From NCBI GenBank assembly GCA_027405735.1, contig JAPEHQ010000012.1, positions 992,001-1,056,000 on the forward strand: DNA of 64,000 bases, given 5' to 3'. The notes beneath the pieces were generated by a model. That model saw only the letters and a program-made list of their open reading frames with translations, had not been told where the DNA came from and searched no databases. Shown piece by piece: positions 1-11,129 of this stretch. Within the stretch, counting starts at the first letter, position 1. Each line of letters opens with the position of its first letter. A program made the translations under genes and the position numbers. Source of the stretch: Mucor racemosus (Eukaryota; Mucoromycota; Mucoromycetes; Mucorales; Mucoraceae).

Positions 1-275
1 TAAACCTTTGTTTCTTGATTGAGTTGCTTTATTATATGGTTAGCAGCTAGTGATAAAACAAGCAGAAGACAGTGTTACCTACTACTGATACTTTTCAAAT
101 ATTTAAAAACGTAAATTTTTGATAGAGTATAGTTATTAATCAAACAAGATTTAAAAAACAGATTGGTCTAAATGCAAACTCCAGTAGCATAGGGTATGTG
201 TTTTTACGAAACCTTTTTAAAGTAAAGTTTTTTCGAAAATTATGAATCAATACAGAATTAGATGGGCTACAAAAG

Positions 276-333
<58 letters not shown>

Positions 334-1656
334 CCCCCGTTTAATTGACAAACGCTGATATCTATATGGTTTGCTGTCAAACTTAAAAATATCCTTGCTG
401 GAGCATTTTCTAAACCGTCGTTAATAAAACGAATGCAAATATGTATCCTATTGCCGGTAACTAAACCTTGCCTTATGTTTTCGTATCTATATAATATAAA
501 GCTCATCAGTTGATTACATACACTTTATGAAGGGATTTTTCGCGCTTTTTCATATCGTTGGTATATTTCACAGTGAATTCTATGAATTTTTGTTCAATAT
601 TTAGCAAACAGTTAGTACATTTTTGAGTCATGATATGTTGAGGTTCATTTGTACGTTCATATGTATTTCTTTGTAAATCCTTATAAAAACTATTACATTT
701 CCAAACCCTTAGCTCCAGGTATGGGTATATCGTATATGCCGATCTGCGATCAGAATGTCCACCGGCATTTGAATTCGATTTTACATCAAAATCAATGCTT
801 CCAAAATTGAAACAATCCTTACAAAAGTGATCCGTTCTTTACTTTGTAGGGTGAATGAGGATAGGATAGTAAACTATAAATGTCAAGCATTACTTCAAAA
901 AAGCTGAACGTTGAATAGAGTAAATTTAAGATAATTTAAAATAATTTATTTAAATGAAATATTCCTTTTTGAAGTTTTTTTGATGTCTATTTACTATCAC
1001 AGCGACCAACTTTCACAAAAGGAATTATATGGCTTCAAATAAAGATGGTGTGAACATAATGACACACCCACGAATAATCTTGCATATATATTGATAAACA
1101 ATTACTTTACCAATCTAGATCCCTTGAATAAATATTATCTAAAACAATATTTGGATTGATGCAACGTTAGAACTTGTAATTACCAGTCATAAATGCATAC
1201 CATATACTCTTAAACATATTGTGCTTACCAATATCGCATACTATGTACAATCGAAACTGAGCATGTTGATATACATACCATATATCAGAATACGAAAAAA
1301 TCTAAAAGAGCCATCGAGCGCTCCATGGTTAAAGTTTATTATGCAATTTTTAGTACAATATGTTAAAAGTACTTCTGCATGATAGTGACTCGAAGCAGTA
1401 ATACAAAAAATGAAACAACAAAACGAAGAAAGAAAAATTAACTTGTCGTATTTCCTCTTTTTTGTTTTTTCTCTCTTGCTTCCTTGAAAAAAAAAATCTA
1501 TTATGGTCATTACAGAATACATTAGGTATAATAATGACCGGGACATAGACTCCTTATCCGGCTTATTTGGCTCAATTGGGCGAAATCCATTTGGTAAAAT
1601 GTTAATTTCTATTCAAATGTCATTTCTGCATCTATTAACATGAAAATCACATAAAT
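1..1656. other. Gene-free 5' stretch
   Basis: No convincing coding exon was found on either strand. The region is AT-rich and contains one long CA dinucleotide tract (listed separately). Short open frames here lack codon structure or family resemblance; several are only open because of the CA tract. Confidence 0.6.
279..330. repeat. (CA)26 microsatellite
   Basis: A perfect run of 26 CA units. It produces spurious Cys-Val open frames on the minus strand and has no sign of coding function. Confidence 0.97.
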
Positions 1657-3278
1657 ATGATTTGGTTGTTAGGCATTTCAAAAGATGAAAAACGAGAAAT
1701 TATTCAAATGATTCTATCTGATTTTGACAGCATTAAAGAGTGGTGGACAGAAGAATGTATGTATAATTGGTACTTTGTGAACTCAATGAACTAAAATGTA
1801 GATTTAGTATCAACTGCAGCGATGAAAACTATTAAGTTACTTGGAAAATATGTTGATGGAAGCGAGGCAATTTATTCAGAAAAGGTAATTTTTGAACAAT
1901 GGTTATGGTTCTTGTTTATTTACAATAATACGTACAGGGAATGAACACACTGATGAAAGTGGGTGGCTTGCTAGACAGAGATCAAATCATTGATACACCA
2001 ACATCTAGAGAAGCACTTCGTTGTATTGCCAATTGCATGCTTTTAAAAGATTCTACCAAGCAATATTTGGAACAACAAGATGTCATTATATCCTGTATGC
2101 ATCTTTTAAATGCTCCCAAGTTATCCCTCGATTCACAATTCCTCAAATGTCGTATACTTTACTTTATGACCATCGGTCGACCTGATTTAGTAAAACGACT
2201 AATTGAATTAGACATTATTTCTGGTTTAGAAAATGTAAAACCCACGTATAATTTTAGGAAAAATCAAAAATTTAATCTTTTTGTATTAGATTGTATCAAG
2301 AAATGTTGATTCATTACTTTTATCACCAAATGATATCAATAGCTCATCTTGGAGGGCCATCCTAGGTGAAGCACTTTGTTTGCAATGCAGCATTATGAAG
2401 CTACATATAATCAATCTATTGCAAATCAACAATAATAACGTCCATCAAGCTAGAAAAGATATTGGCCAATTGTTTCGCGGGTCTTTGAATGCCATTATGG
2501 ATTTATTGCTTTATATACCTTTTCAGGAACCTTTGGCCTTATCGCCACCTCATTCCAATGCCCTCGAAACATTGATATTATTCCCTTATCAAGTTTCATT
2601 TTCAGTTTGGAATGAGAAAAAGAAAAGAAGCTTCAGGAAAGAAAGCAGTGTAGAGCTAAAAGAAAAGATATCGGATCGATTGATCGAATCCTTGACAATA
2701 TCTATACGATGTCTGGTGCCTGTAGATATGTCAATTGATAATGATAAAACCAACAAACATCATATTGATGCTATTTTACCCCTTCCCATCAACATTTTAA
2801 CTATTGCTGCATCTAGCAGTGAATACTTGAGATGTTATATCTCCAAGAAACTATTACCAACACAAAATCAAGTCAAATCTCCTCAATTCAAAACAGAGCC
2901 TTCTTTGGCAAGTTACTTATATCGATTCATGATATCCAAAATGCAACCAAAGACTAGAGAAGCAGTTTATGATTTGTTTTTGGCGCTTTTAAAAGATGAT
3001 GGTGAGAAAAAATTTATTTCTGTATGTATATTGTATAGTATAATAATGTCTTTTTTTTTTTTTTGTGTGTGTGTTAATATGTAGTTTATCAATTAAATCA
3101 ATTATTTGGTTTGGATGAACAACGACATGTTTATATTAATAACGATTTATCAAACATGACAGATGAAGAAAAAGAAAAAGAATCAGAAAGATTGTTTCTT
3201 CAAAAAAGAGAAGGAGGAGGAGGGGTTATAATGGAGGAGGAAATGGATGATAATAAAAATAGGAATCATTTGAAGTGA
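1657..3278 (+). CDS. ric8: Ric8/synembryn-like Galpha chaperone and exchange factor
   Basis: Exons 1657-1756, 1802-1884, 1938-2234, 2290-3001 and 3085-3278 join in phase to a 461-residue protein, close to the usual 450-550 for Ric8. Recognisable Ric8 blocks are TSREALRCIANCMLL, LKCRILYFMTIGRPDLV, and a C-terminal region containing SLASYLYRFMISKMQPKTREAVYDLFLALLKDD (quoted in parts: SLASYLYRFMISK, then TREAVYDLFLALLKDD). Ric8 proteins fold as armadillo-type helical repeats and act in the cytosol as chaperones and non-receptor exchange factors for heterotrimeric G-protein alpha subunits. The start at 1657 is uncertain because TTGTTAG at 1666-1672 could be an acceptor for an upstream exon. The last exon ends in an acidic, lysine-rich tail and overlaps the opposite-strand gene by 53 bp. 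Confidence 0.85.
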
Positions 3279-3589
3279 TACTATCATTGCTACTATTACT
3301 ACTACTGTAATTGCTGCTAGAACTACTTCTACTGCTTGGGTTATTGTTATTGTTATTGTTATTAAAATCAAAATAAGAATATTCTTTATATTGGTGTTCA
3401 TCATCATGATGTTGGGGTGATTGTATAATCCCTGTAGACGTCCAAGATTTTATAAAATAAATGAAATTTTGTTGCTCTTGTCTTGAAATTACATCTTTTG
3501 GCGGTGAAAATTCATTTTCTTCCTCCTTAGTGATAGCAGTAGTACAATTAGTGGTATTAGTATCAGCATTTTCAGTGATTGTTGTTGCT

Positions 3590-3631
<42 letters not shown>

Positions 3632-4116
3632 AAATTGATATTATTATGGTTATTTGCTTGGATATTTAAAGATTTTCGACTAATATTCTTGACGCTAGCC
3701 TTTCTTAATGTATTCGTCTTTTTATTGGTTGATATACATGATGTTGAAGAGTTGTTTGATGAAGTAGACGAAGAATTTGAAATAGATCTTTTTGTTTTTG
3801 GTACAAGTGCTTTTAGTCTTTCAAGTTGATATCTTTTTTCTTCCATTTCTTCATCATCTTCATCTTGCTGATCACCATTTGAATTGTGTATTTTACGTAT
3901 TAAATGAGGATTTGACCAAACATTGTTATTGTTTTTAGTTTTAGATTGCTGTTGTTGTTGCTTTGTATTTAAAGTAGGAAAATCGTCAATTTCTTTTAAT
4001 GCTTATAGATTTATAACATGTTAGTCTGTCTTGTATTTTTTAAAGGATTTTTTACACTCACTTTTAGGTTGGTTTGGATGTTTTACCCAACTTGGTGCAA
4101 ATACAAAAGTAGACAT
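3226..4116 (-). CDS. Low-complexity protein of unknown function (276 aa)
   Basis: Exons 4062-4116 and 3226-4001 (donor GTGAGT, acceptor ATAAG) give 276 residues starting MSTFVFAPSWVKHPNQPK. I do not recognise the family. After the N-terminus come LKEIDDFPTL, a glutamine run, an acidic patch DEDDEEMEEK, a basic stretch RYQLERLKALVPKTKR, a Ser/Asn-rich part, a threonine run encoded by the AGT tract at 3591-3630, then Asn and Ser runs before the stop. No signal peptide or membrane segment is seen. The short first exon and clean splice sites argue that it is a real, mostly disordered protein. Its 3' end runs into the coding end of Ric8 on the other strand. Confidence 0.6.
3591..3630. repeat. (TAG)n trinucleotide tract, 40 bp
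   Basis: An uninterrupted TAG/AGT repeat. On the minus strand it reads as a threonine run inside the low-complexity protein; on the plus strand it makes a poly-valine shadow frame. Confidence 0.95.
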
Positions 4117-4479
4117 TATCCCTTAAAATTTTTATTTCATTTTTATTTCGCTTTTTTATCTAGTACAAGTATTATTATAAGAAAGAATTATTTAGATTTT
4201 TGTAAAAAAAAAAAAAAAAAGAGAAAAAAAAAAAAGAGGAAAAAGGGATTTTGGTTTGTACAAATTGTACATTTTGCAACGTCATTATTGGTGATAAACT
4301 ATCAGATTCTCGCCGGACGGACCTCAGCAAAGAGGCTCTAACAGAGAGTCTAAAGGCTTACTTTTGCCACACCCCCACAAACCAACCCCCTCCTTTTTGC
4401 ACTCACAATTGAGAGGGCATCCAAAAAACAAAAAATAAAACATTTTTTTTCCTTCTTTCTTCTTTAAATATTCCTTAAA

Positions 4480-5117
4480 ATGGCTTTAGCACCCTTCAGA
4501 AATCAATTATTCAGACCATTGTTAACATCTCAAGTTCGTCTTTCCAGCACCAAAGCAAATATTGCATCTACACAAAATGTCATTCCCACTTGGAATGACT
4601 ATTTCAAACTTAGAAAGAAGAGACGTGTCTATGAAGTAGCCTCATATTTGCCTAGTACAGTTACTCCTGCTGCTGGTACTTTTGCTTATTTCTTACAAAT
4701 GCAAGTTGATCCTTTGACAAAGGTTCTTGGTATGGATCCCTTAATGGCTGCTGTAGCTTCTACTTTTGCTGCTGTAAGTATACTCCCAAGAAAAGAAAAG
4801 AAAAATCTGACATTTATACTAATAATCAAATGCAGGGTTTTGGTGGCTTTTTAATGGGCCCAGTTGTAGGTAATGCATTCTTTAAATTGATGAATGGAAA
4901 GGTTGTTCATGCTATGGACATTCGTGATAAAGAATTTTATGAACACATTAAAAAGAATCGTGCAGATGCTCGTCTTAATTCTATTCGTAATCCTGTTCCC
5001 GATTATTATGGTGAAAAGATTCAATCAGTTCAAGATTATAGAGCTTGGTTGAGAAAGCAACGCGAGCATTACAGAAAGGGTGTTTTCGGTGGTGATGTTA
5101 ATGGTCTTGAAGACTAG
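4480..5117 (+). CDS. pam17: Presequence translocase-associated motor subunit Pam17
   Basis: Exons 4480-4773 and 4836-5117 with one 62-nt intron give 191 residues, the usual Pam17 size. Pam17 sits in the mitochondrial inner membrane with the TIM23 complex and organises the import motor (Pam16/Pam18). The sequence shows an N-terminal basic, serine-rich presequence ending about RLSSTKA, the family block PTWNDYFKLRKKRRVYEVAS at about residues 34-53, two hydrophobic segments (around residues 60-75 and 90-110) and the C-terminal block YGEKIQSVQDYRAWLRKQR. The start is the first in-frame ATG after a pyrimidine-rich leader. A poly-A/T-rich spacer separates it from the divergent low-complexity gene. 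Confidence 0.93.
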
Positions 5118-5455
5118 ATGATAAAAAATTATCTCTATTTTTTAGAATTTTAATAAACGAAATTTTGTAATATATATAGAAAATCGATGCTTTTCTCTCT
5201 CTTTCTCTCTCATTTTTTCTAATTGAATAATGAAACAAAAATTATCTGTGTGTAGACTAGATGCTATACTACTCATAGCAATTGAGTTTTAGAAAATTCA
5301 CCACTTTTGCGTGGAGAAATAATCTTTTGCATTTTGAATTTGACATGATTTTTATGCATAGATCCCATTGTGTAGCGCATACATAATTTTTTTATTATTA
5401 TATTAAAATTAATGGTGTAGTATAAAAAATTATATATAGACGTTATATGTATTAT
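5118..5455. other. Convergent 3' spacer
   Basis: Spacer between the 3' ends of pam17 (+) and the TVP15-like gene (-). It holds AATAAAC shortly after the pam17 stop (5150-5156), a plausible polyadenylation signal, and nothing else recognisable. Confidence 0.5.
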
Positions 5456-6278
5456 TTAAACAGCACCAGGGTTTGCATAATTGGCAGATGGATAAGTAGG
5501 TTGACCACCACCAGGTTGAGGATAACCGCCACCTGCTTGGAAATTGGGAGAGGGATTATCATTTACCTGAGTAGAATATCCAATAGCATCCTCATAGGCC
5601 CTCTTTTGCATATTAGATGGTGCTTCAATATTCTTAAAGAAATGAAGTGCAATGTATGCGACACCAAATACAGCAACCTTGGCAAAAAAAAAAAAAAAAA
5701 AAAAATGCGCACAAATTAAAATTTCATCATACGATGATAAAATAATAAACTTACAATGATACCGGAAGCGAGGGCAAGACCACCGTAGTTAAGAGTAATA
5801 GCTCCGAGGCTATATTAAAATATTAGTTATACAAAATATTACCATTTGAGAATAAGCTGCAACTCACAAGGTATAGACTATATAATAGAAAGTTTAGTAC
5901 ACTGAATCCCATTTCCAAAATATACACTTACAAATACCACGACCCATAAATGAAAACATGAAAGAAGCAAATTGAGTAATGATGGCAGGTAATCTAAACT
6001 CGAATACTGCTGTCATGATACCGAAAATACTAGAGTTACAAGCCAACAACATGAATAACCAAATTTTGCATAAACTATATAAATATATATACTTTACATG
6101 ACAAAGATACCTTGAATAAAATTAGGAAAACCTGTAAAACATAATGAATTAAAAGCTTGGCTTATCGATTGTTCAAACTGCTTTACTTACCTCCAGCAAT
6201 ACATGTCATGACACCGCCAATGATCATGAATGCTGCTACAACAATGTTGATAGCTCTGAAAACAATTGAAAGATTCAT
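5456..6278 (-). CDS. tvp15: TVP15/COPI-associated Golgi membrane protein
   Basis: Six exons (6191-6278, 6098-6131, 5932-6074, 5868-5877, 5755-5809, 5456-5677) join in phase to 183 residues. The protein has four hydrophobic segments (about residues 7-27, 34-55, 60-85 and 92-125) followed by a cytosolic Gly/Pro/Tyr/Gln-rich tail, matching the COPI-associated protein family to which Golgi Tvp15 belongs. Blocks seen are NIVVAAFMIIGGVMTCIAGG, LPAIITQFASFMFSFMGRG and LNYGGLALASGI. Exon 4 is only 10 nt, yet it is required to keep frame and both flanking introns have good GT-AG ends. The role in vesicle trafficking is inferred from the family. Confidence 0.82.
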
Positions 6279-9042
6279 TTTTTTTTATATATATATATAG
6301 AAAATGGAAAAAAAAAGTATTGTGTATTAGAAAGAAAAAGGAAAGCATTTTTGCATTGTATTCTTTTTGATAAAGTTTATTGCCCCCGGGGAGTTTTCTT
6401 TTTAGGGTTTTGGGTTGTATCAAAAAAGTCATTCAAGATGTCTGTGTATGTGCATTGTATCGCATGTATGTGTGTGATAGAGTCGGCGGCTTTAGAAACA
6501 AATAATAGAAAAAAATCAGCATCACGGTGAACCAAACAGCATGTTGATTTTACATCATTTGTTTGTTTATTCACATAAACATGTCTTTGAATAAGTGCTT
6601 TCTAAATGATACTTTGCTAATACATCACTGGATTAAGACTATTTGTGATGTTAATGTAGGCTTTGCGTATCTGTTGAAATACATCAAGCCCCGTCAGCAA
6701 GTTTAAATGATCAAATACACAATAGATACCACAAATATATTTGAAACATAATAGATTATCTTTTTTTTTTTTTTTTTTTTTTTTTTTACATAAATAATAT
6801 CATAACGATGACAATGAGGTTTTCCGTCTTGTATCTATGTGCGACATGCCCAGCTTTTATTGTAACTTTAATTTTGATTTTTAATGTGGTTGCTCAGAAA
6901 TTCTAATGGTATATCTTTCTTCCATTTACGTTTCGTACAAGAATTATATATTCGCCGGACTTGAATAACAGAGAATCTATGAAAGGATATTCCGCATTAA
7001 CGTCTCGAATAAATTCAAGACATCAATAATTTATAAAATACGATAAATATTCATGTAAATAGTAACAGGATTGATATAGGAACTGGCATTGATGACCTTC
7101 AACTACTAAAATCACCCATTGCTGGAAAAATGATTAATCTCACAAAGGAATTAGAAATCAACGCTGTAAAATGCCTTTCATTATCATGTCCGATTGAAGT
7201 AGTCATAGGGTGAAAAACTGCAATGGTGCTTCATTTCAAAAAGAAAAAATACTACACTATACAGCGTGGTTCAGAGAATAATACCGAAATTCGAAAACTA
7301 ATTATTTACTATAAAAATAATAAAGAAACAATTCTTAAAGCATTATAAATTTAATTTTGAAATACATAAATTTTATTTACAAAGAGCAATTTTTGAATGA
7401 TACGAATTTTTTTCAGAATATAAAATTGAATACATTATATGCCTCGGCCCGAAGACGGAAGCATATTGATATTAGAGATGCCAGAAATGCAATTAAAAAA
7501 TTCATCATTAGAAATAAAAAATTCGTATACATTACAAAAAAGACAAGGAAACAAAATAAAAGTGTATGGTATAAGGAGGAGTTTATTCCTCAAGTTTATT
7601 AAATGACATTTAAAAAATGTCAAAAAATAAAGCGGAAAGGAAGACCACGTAGGAATCTATAATTGATATAGAATATTAGTAAAGGTTACAAAAAAAAGTA
7701 ATTTTGCTTATATTAATATATAAAGAGCTCATCAGACATCCAAGGAAGTGTTATTACTGACACAGAGAGGACTTTCCGATACTCATAAACTCCAAATAGA
7801 GGAAATCGACATAAATGCAAACTTCATATTTGAATGGAATAACGTAATCGCCACGACGAAGTCTCTTCCAGAGAAAACTGCGAACACGGGATTTCATCAT
7901 CATATGAACCGATTATATATGTAATATTAGCAAGGAAAATAAAAATTTACCTTTTTCGCAATATTTCTTGACAGATACAAGCCCCCAATCCCAGGCCAAG
8001 CCCCTGAGAGTAAAAGAGAACAACAAATAGATACGATTTAGTAAAATCTATAAATGAAATATAAAGTTAATAAACAGATTCAATAAACAATAAATGGCTT
8101 AATGAAAAGGCTAAAGATATACAAGAGATGTGGTCAGGAAGTTATACTGGCAAGTATCAACAGCACTCAGCGAAGCACTGCGGTTTATTTCATCATGGTC
8201 GATAAGATAAAATGAAGACAATGTAATTTTTCATCTTCCCACAAATCATAGTAACATCTTTTACACATTTTCATACAATTACAACATGTACTTACCATAA
8301 ATAATTGTTCTTCTCCTCTAATCTACCAGAGAAGGCAAGAAGAGAGGGAGAAAGTGAGTTACTAACAATGTGCAGCAATTACATCTATTTATACCTTTCA
8401 ATCTAGAAAATTTTTTCATCTGTATTTACTGTCACATTTGGCAACTTCAAGGGAAGACCACCCAATTGTATCTACCCAAGTCAGTTAAAAAGGACTGTTT
8501 AGCCCTGCTTTCATAAATTTTTTTCACCGAACAAAATGTTGATGATTTCCAATCCGTTTAGTGGCTGAAAAAATAAGAGAGAGAAAGTGTATAGTTGATA
8601 CTTTCAGTAACCATAATAATGTATATTTTTAGACATACAAACATTTGCCCTTTTAACCGGGCTTTTTTCTTGAAAAATTTTGGATAAATGTCAATTGAGA
8701 TGGCTTTAACTTTTTACGGAAAAAAAAATAATTTATGTTTATGAAATATACCATTGGAATGCCAAGAAAGTTGTAGTAATATGCATACACACATACACAG
8801 AAGACGTCTCAGCCCTATCACGTTTCTCCGTTTAAGAGAGTTATAAAACCCTTGGTTGGATGGCTGATGGTCAATGGACGCATTGGAATCTCTAATTTTG
8901 GATCATCAACGTTAAGAAGGTTAAACAAGAAAGGCTGGTTTTTTTTTTTTTTATTGGAAAAAAAAAAAGTATATAAATACATGAATATTGAGAGTTTTTG
9001 TACGATATCTTATCTTTACATATAAAAACATCTTTAATCAAC
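6279..9042. other. Gene-poor AT-rich spacer
   Basis: No supported gene in 2.7 kb. It contains poly-T (about 6762-6787) and several short frames. The longest, 7357-7602 on the plus strand, encodes 81 residues rich in Lys/Asn/Ile with no family I recognise; it could be a decayed mobile-element fragment. The last 80 bases form the promoter of the HsbA-like gene. Confidence 0.55.
8970..8979 (+). promoter_or_regulatory. TATA box of the HsbA-like gene
   Basis: TATATAAATA lies about 64-73 bp before the ATG at 9043, preceded by a poly-A/T stretch. Position and sequence fit a strong TATA promoter, as expected for an abundant secreted protein. Confidence 0.65.
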
Positions 9043-9690
9043 ATGCAACTTTCTGCTTTACTCATTGCTGTGTTCTCAATTGTCCTTTCAGGTTAGTAGT
9101 TGGTATTAAAAAAGAGTTTAATGTCAAAAACTAAAACGAAAAGCACACTAGTAAATGCTGCTGCCATTTTAACTAAACGTGCTGCTCCTAATGTGCAATC
9201 ATGCATTACAAACATTAATACTGTTGGTAATCAACTCGCCATTTTGCAAGCATCTGTAAGTTTCAGCTCTATATTTCATGCAAAAAAATAAAAAAAAATA
9301 ACCAAAAAAAATTAGGTTATTGAAGGAGGCATTCTCAATGTAAATCATGACTACAATGTCTTGGATGATGCCATGGATGCAGCTCAGCTTAACTGTTGTG
9401 CCATCGCTAGTGTTATCTCAGATGCCGATGCTACTGAAACTCTCAATTCTCTTGGAAACACTACCCCCAAGGCTCTTAATGCTTTAAATACCATCAAATC
9501 CAAGGAAGGTAGCTACAATTTCCTCACAAAAGTCTTTGTCAGAGGCCATCTTCGAAGCTTTGATGAAAAGACTTCAAGATTGAATACTTGTTTCAATGTC
9601 TTTATCCCTACTGCTAATGCAGGTACTCTTGAGGGTTATTTCAATCAAATGAAGGCTGCTTTCACTACTACTAGAGCTGCTTATGACTAA
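9043..9690 (+). CDS. Secreted hydrophobic surface-binding protein A (HsbA)-like
   Basis: Exons 9043-9091, 9152-9255 and 9316-9690 give 175 residues. The first 16-18 residues (MQLSALLIAVFSIVLS) are a signal peptide; the mature protein is Ala/Asn/Thr-rich and predicted helical, with four cysteines, two of them adjacent in QLNCCAIASV. Length and composition match the HsbA family (cell-wall galactomannoprotein-like) of filamentous fungi, whose founder binds hydrophobic surfaces and recruits secreted esterases. All introns are short and in phase. The TATA box upstream and a small secreted chitin-binder downstream (convergent) make this a tiny cell-surface cluster. Confidence 0.75.
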
Positions 9691-10233
9691 ACCGTTTTGT
9701 ATTATACTTTTTCTGCATTTATAAATAAACACATACATATACATATACAGTAATACGCCACTTGGTACCGTACCTGTCATGCGGATGCGGCTGCTGCTGC
9801 TGCTTTTTTGTTTATTTGTGTATCATCATCTCTTTTTTTTTTTTTTGTATCACATCTCCTCCATTTGTCAGATGCTGTTATTCGAAAACCGTTAACTCTA
9901 TATTTAAAGAATTTTTAACAGCTCCAAACGTATTTAGTTTATGATTCAATAAGACAGTAATTAAATATGTGTCCTGATCTACCTACCTATATTTTTTTCC
10001 CAGAGAAATACTGGGATTTGACCTGTTTACGACGAAAACTGTATCTCTAATTCAAAACCAAACGAAACGAAATTAAACCACAGAAGCTACTGCTCCAGTG
10101 CTGTAGAAAAGCGTTTTACAGAAATTTATTCTGAAGATACACAGTAGTAAATCAATTAAATAAACAACTATCTGAAGCATTGCTTTATTTTATTCTTCTA
10201 ATAAATTGTACCATATATATATATATGTATAAA
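9691..10233. other. Convergent spacer between two secreted-protein genes
   Basis: Contains AATAAAC right after the HsbA-like stop (9723-9729), a poly-T tract at about 9833-9846 and AATAAA-type signals on the minus strand for the CBM14-like gene. No gene seen. Confidence 0.5.
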
Positions 10234-10520
10234 TTATCGTACACAAGTATTATGTGAAAAGTCGAAATACAGGAATTCGTCAGGACAATGAGCATTTACA
10301 GGGTTTCCATGGATACAGTATATAAATGCTCTAGGGTCTCTTTGACGGATGGGTAAAACAAAAAAATCGGAAGGAGGACATGCTGGTACTGGATCAAATC
10401 ATATTAGTATTCACTATTTCTATTTGTTTACGAAAATACATTACATGCGTCCCTTGGAGAAATACTAGCAGCAAATACAGAGGAAGTGATGGTAAATAGG
10501 GTGGCTAAAAGATATTTCAT
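10234..10520 (-). CDS. Small secreted CBM14 (peritrophin-type) chitin-binding protein
   Basis: Exons 10445-10520 and 10234-10388 flank a 56-nt GT-AG intron and encode 76 residues. Residues 1-17 or so (MKYLLATLFTITSSVFA) are a signal peptide. The mature part is one small domain with the peritrophin/CBM14 layout: Cys, then PPSDFF, a block ending FIYCIHGNPVNAHCP, then FLYFDFSHNTCVR. It has four cysteines rather than the usual six. Known CBM14 proteins bind chitin; the fungal effector Avr4 uses this fold to shield cell-wall chitin. Here wall binding is an inference. The gene is too short to appear as a long open frame. A TATA box lies 47 bp upstream. Confidence 0.72.
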
Positions 10521-10566
10521 AATGATGAAATTGTATATAGAATCATTAAATTTATTAAGCAATGCA

Positions 10567-10576
10567 GCTATTTATA
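10567..10576 (-). promoter_or_regulatory. TATA box of the CBM14-like gene
   Basis: On the minus strand the sequence reads TATAAATAGC, about 47-56 bp before the ATG at 10520. It is the only canonical TATA close to the start. Confidence 0.6.
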
Positions 10577-11129
10577 CTATTGCTTTGTATGTATCATGAT
10601 ATTTGTATATATGCATACCAAAGAAGACTTTTATGATGAGATTTAAGAAAATTTTTAGAATGTATTTTATACCGACATAATGACCTTTGATGTGCATTCA
10701 AGGCCCAAAGTTTAATATGCCGGCATGTAAGAAGTTACTGTAATAGTTTAAATTAAAAGATTGGCCGATCGAATCGTCATTATTGATGACTTGGAGGTGA
10801 TGCTATAAAGACTCACGTGTAAATTTTACTTTTGTCCAAGAAAAATACAGTATCTATAATCAATGTCGCGGTTAATATTAAATTGACATCTAGCCTTTGG
10901 TTCTAGAAGGTGGTTTGCATAATCGAATATTCACTATTACTCAATATAGACGAGAGGTGTATAATTTTTCATTTTTATCACGATAAAAATCGAATGTTTG
11001 TCTATAAAGCTGACCCTGGTGAATAGCTTAGTTTTCATGTCACTTTCATAATTACTAAATCAATAGCGGCGACAGGCTACAGGTATAGATAAAATGTGCA
11101 TAATTACCAAAGACAAAGTACGACACAAC

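Noticed and set aside
3461..3829. Plus-strand frame with a poly-valine run
   Set aside because: It is the antisense of the TAG tract and of the low-complexity minus-strand gene, which has a better splice model and start.
4290..4345. Possible small RNA gene sharing TCGCCGGAC...AACAGAGA with 6951-6980
   Set aside because: The similarity is short and neither copy folds into a recognisable tRNA or snoRNA.
7357..7602. 81-residue Lys/Asn-rich open frame
   Set aside because: Could be a mobile-element relic, but I see no motif or splice context to support a product.
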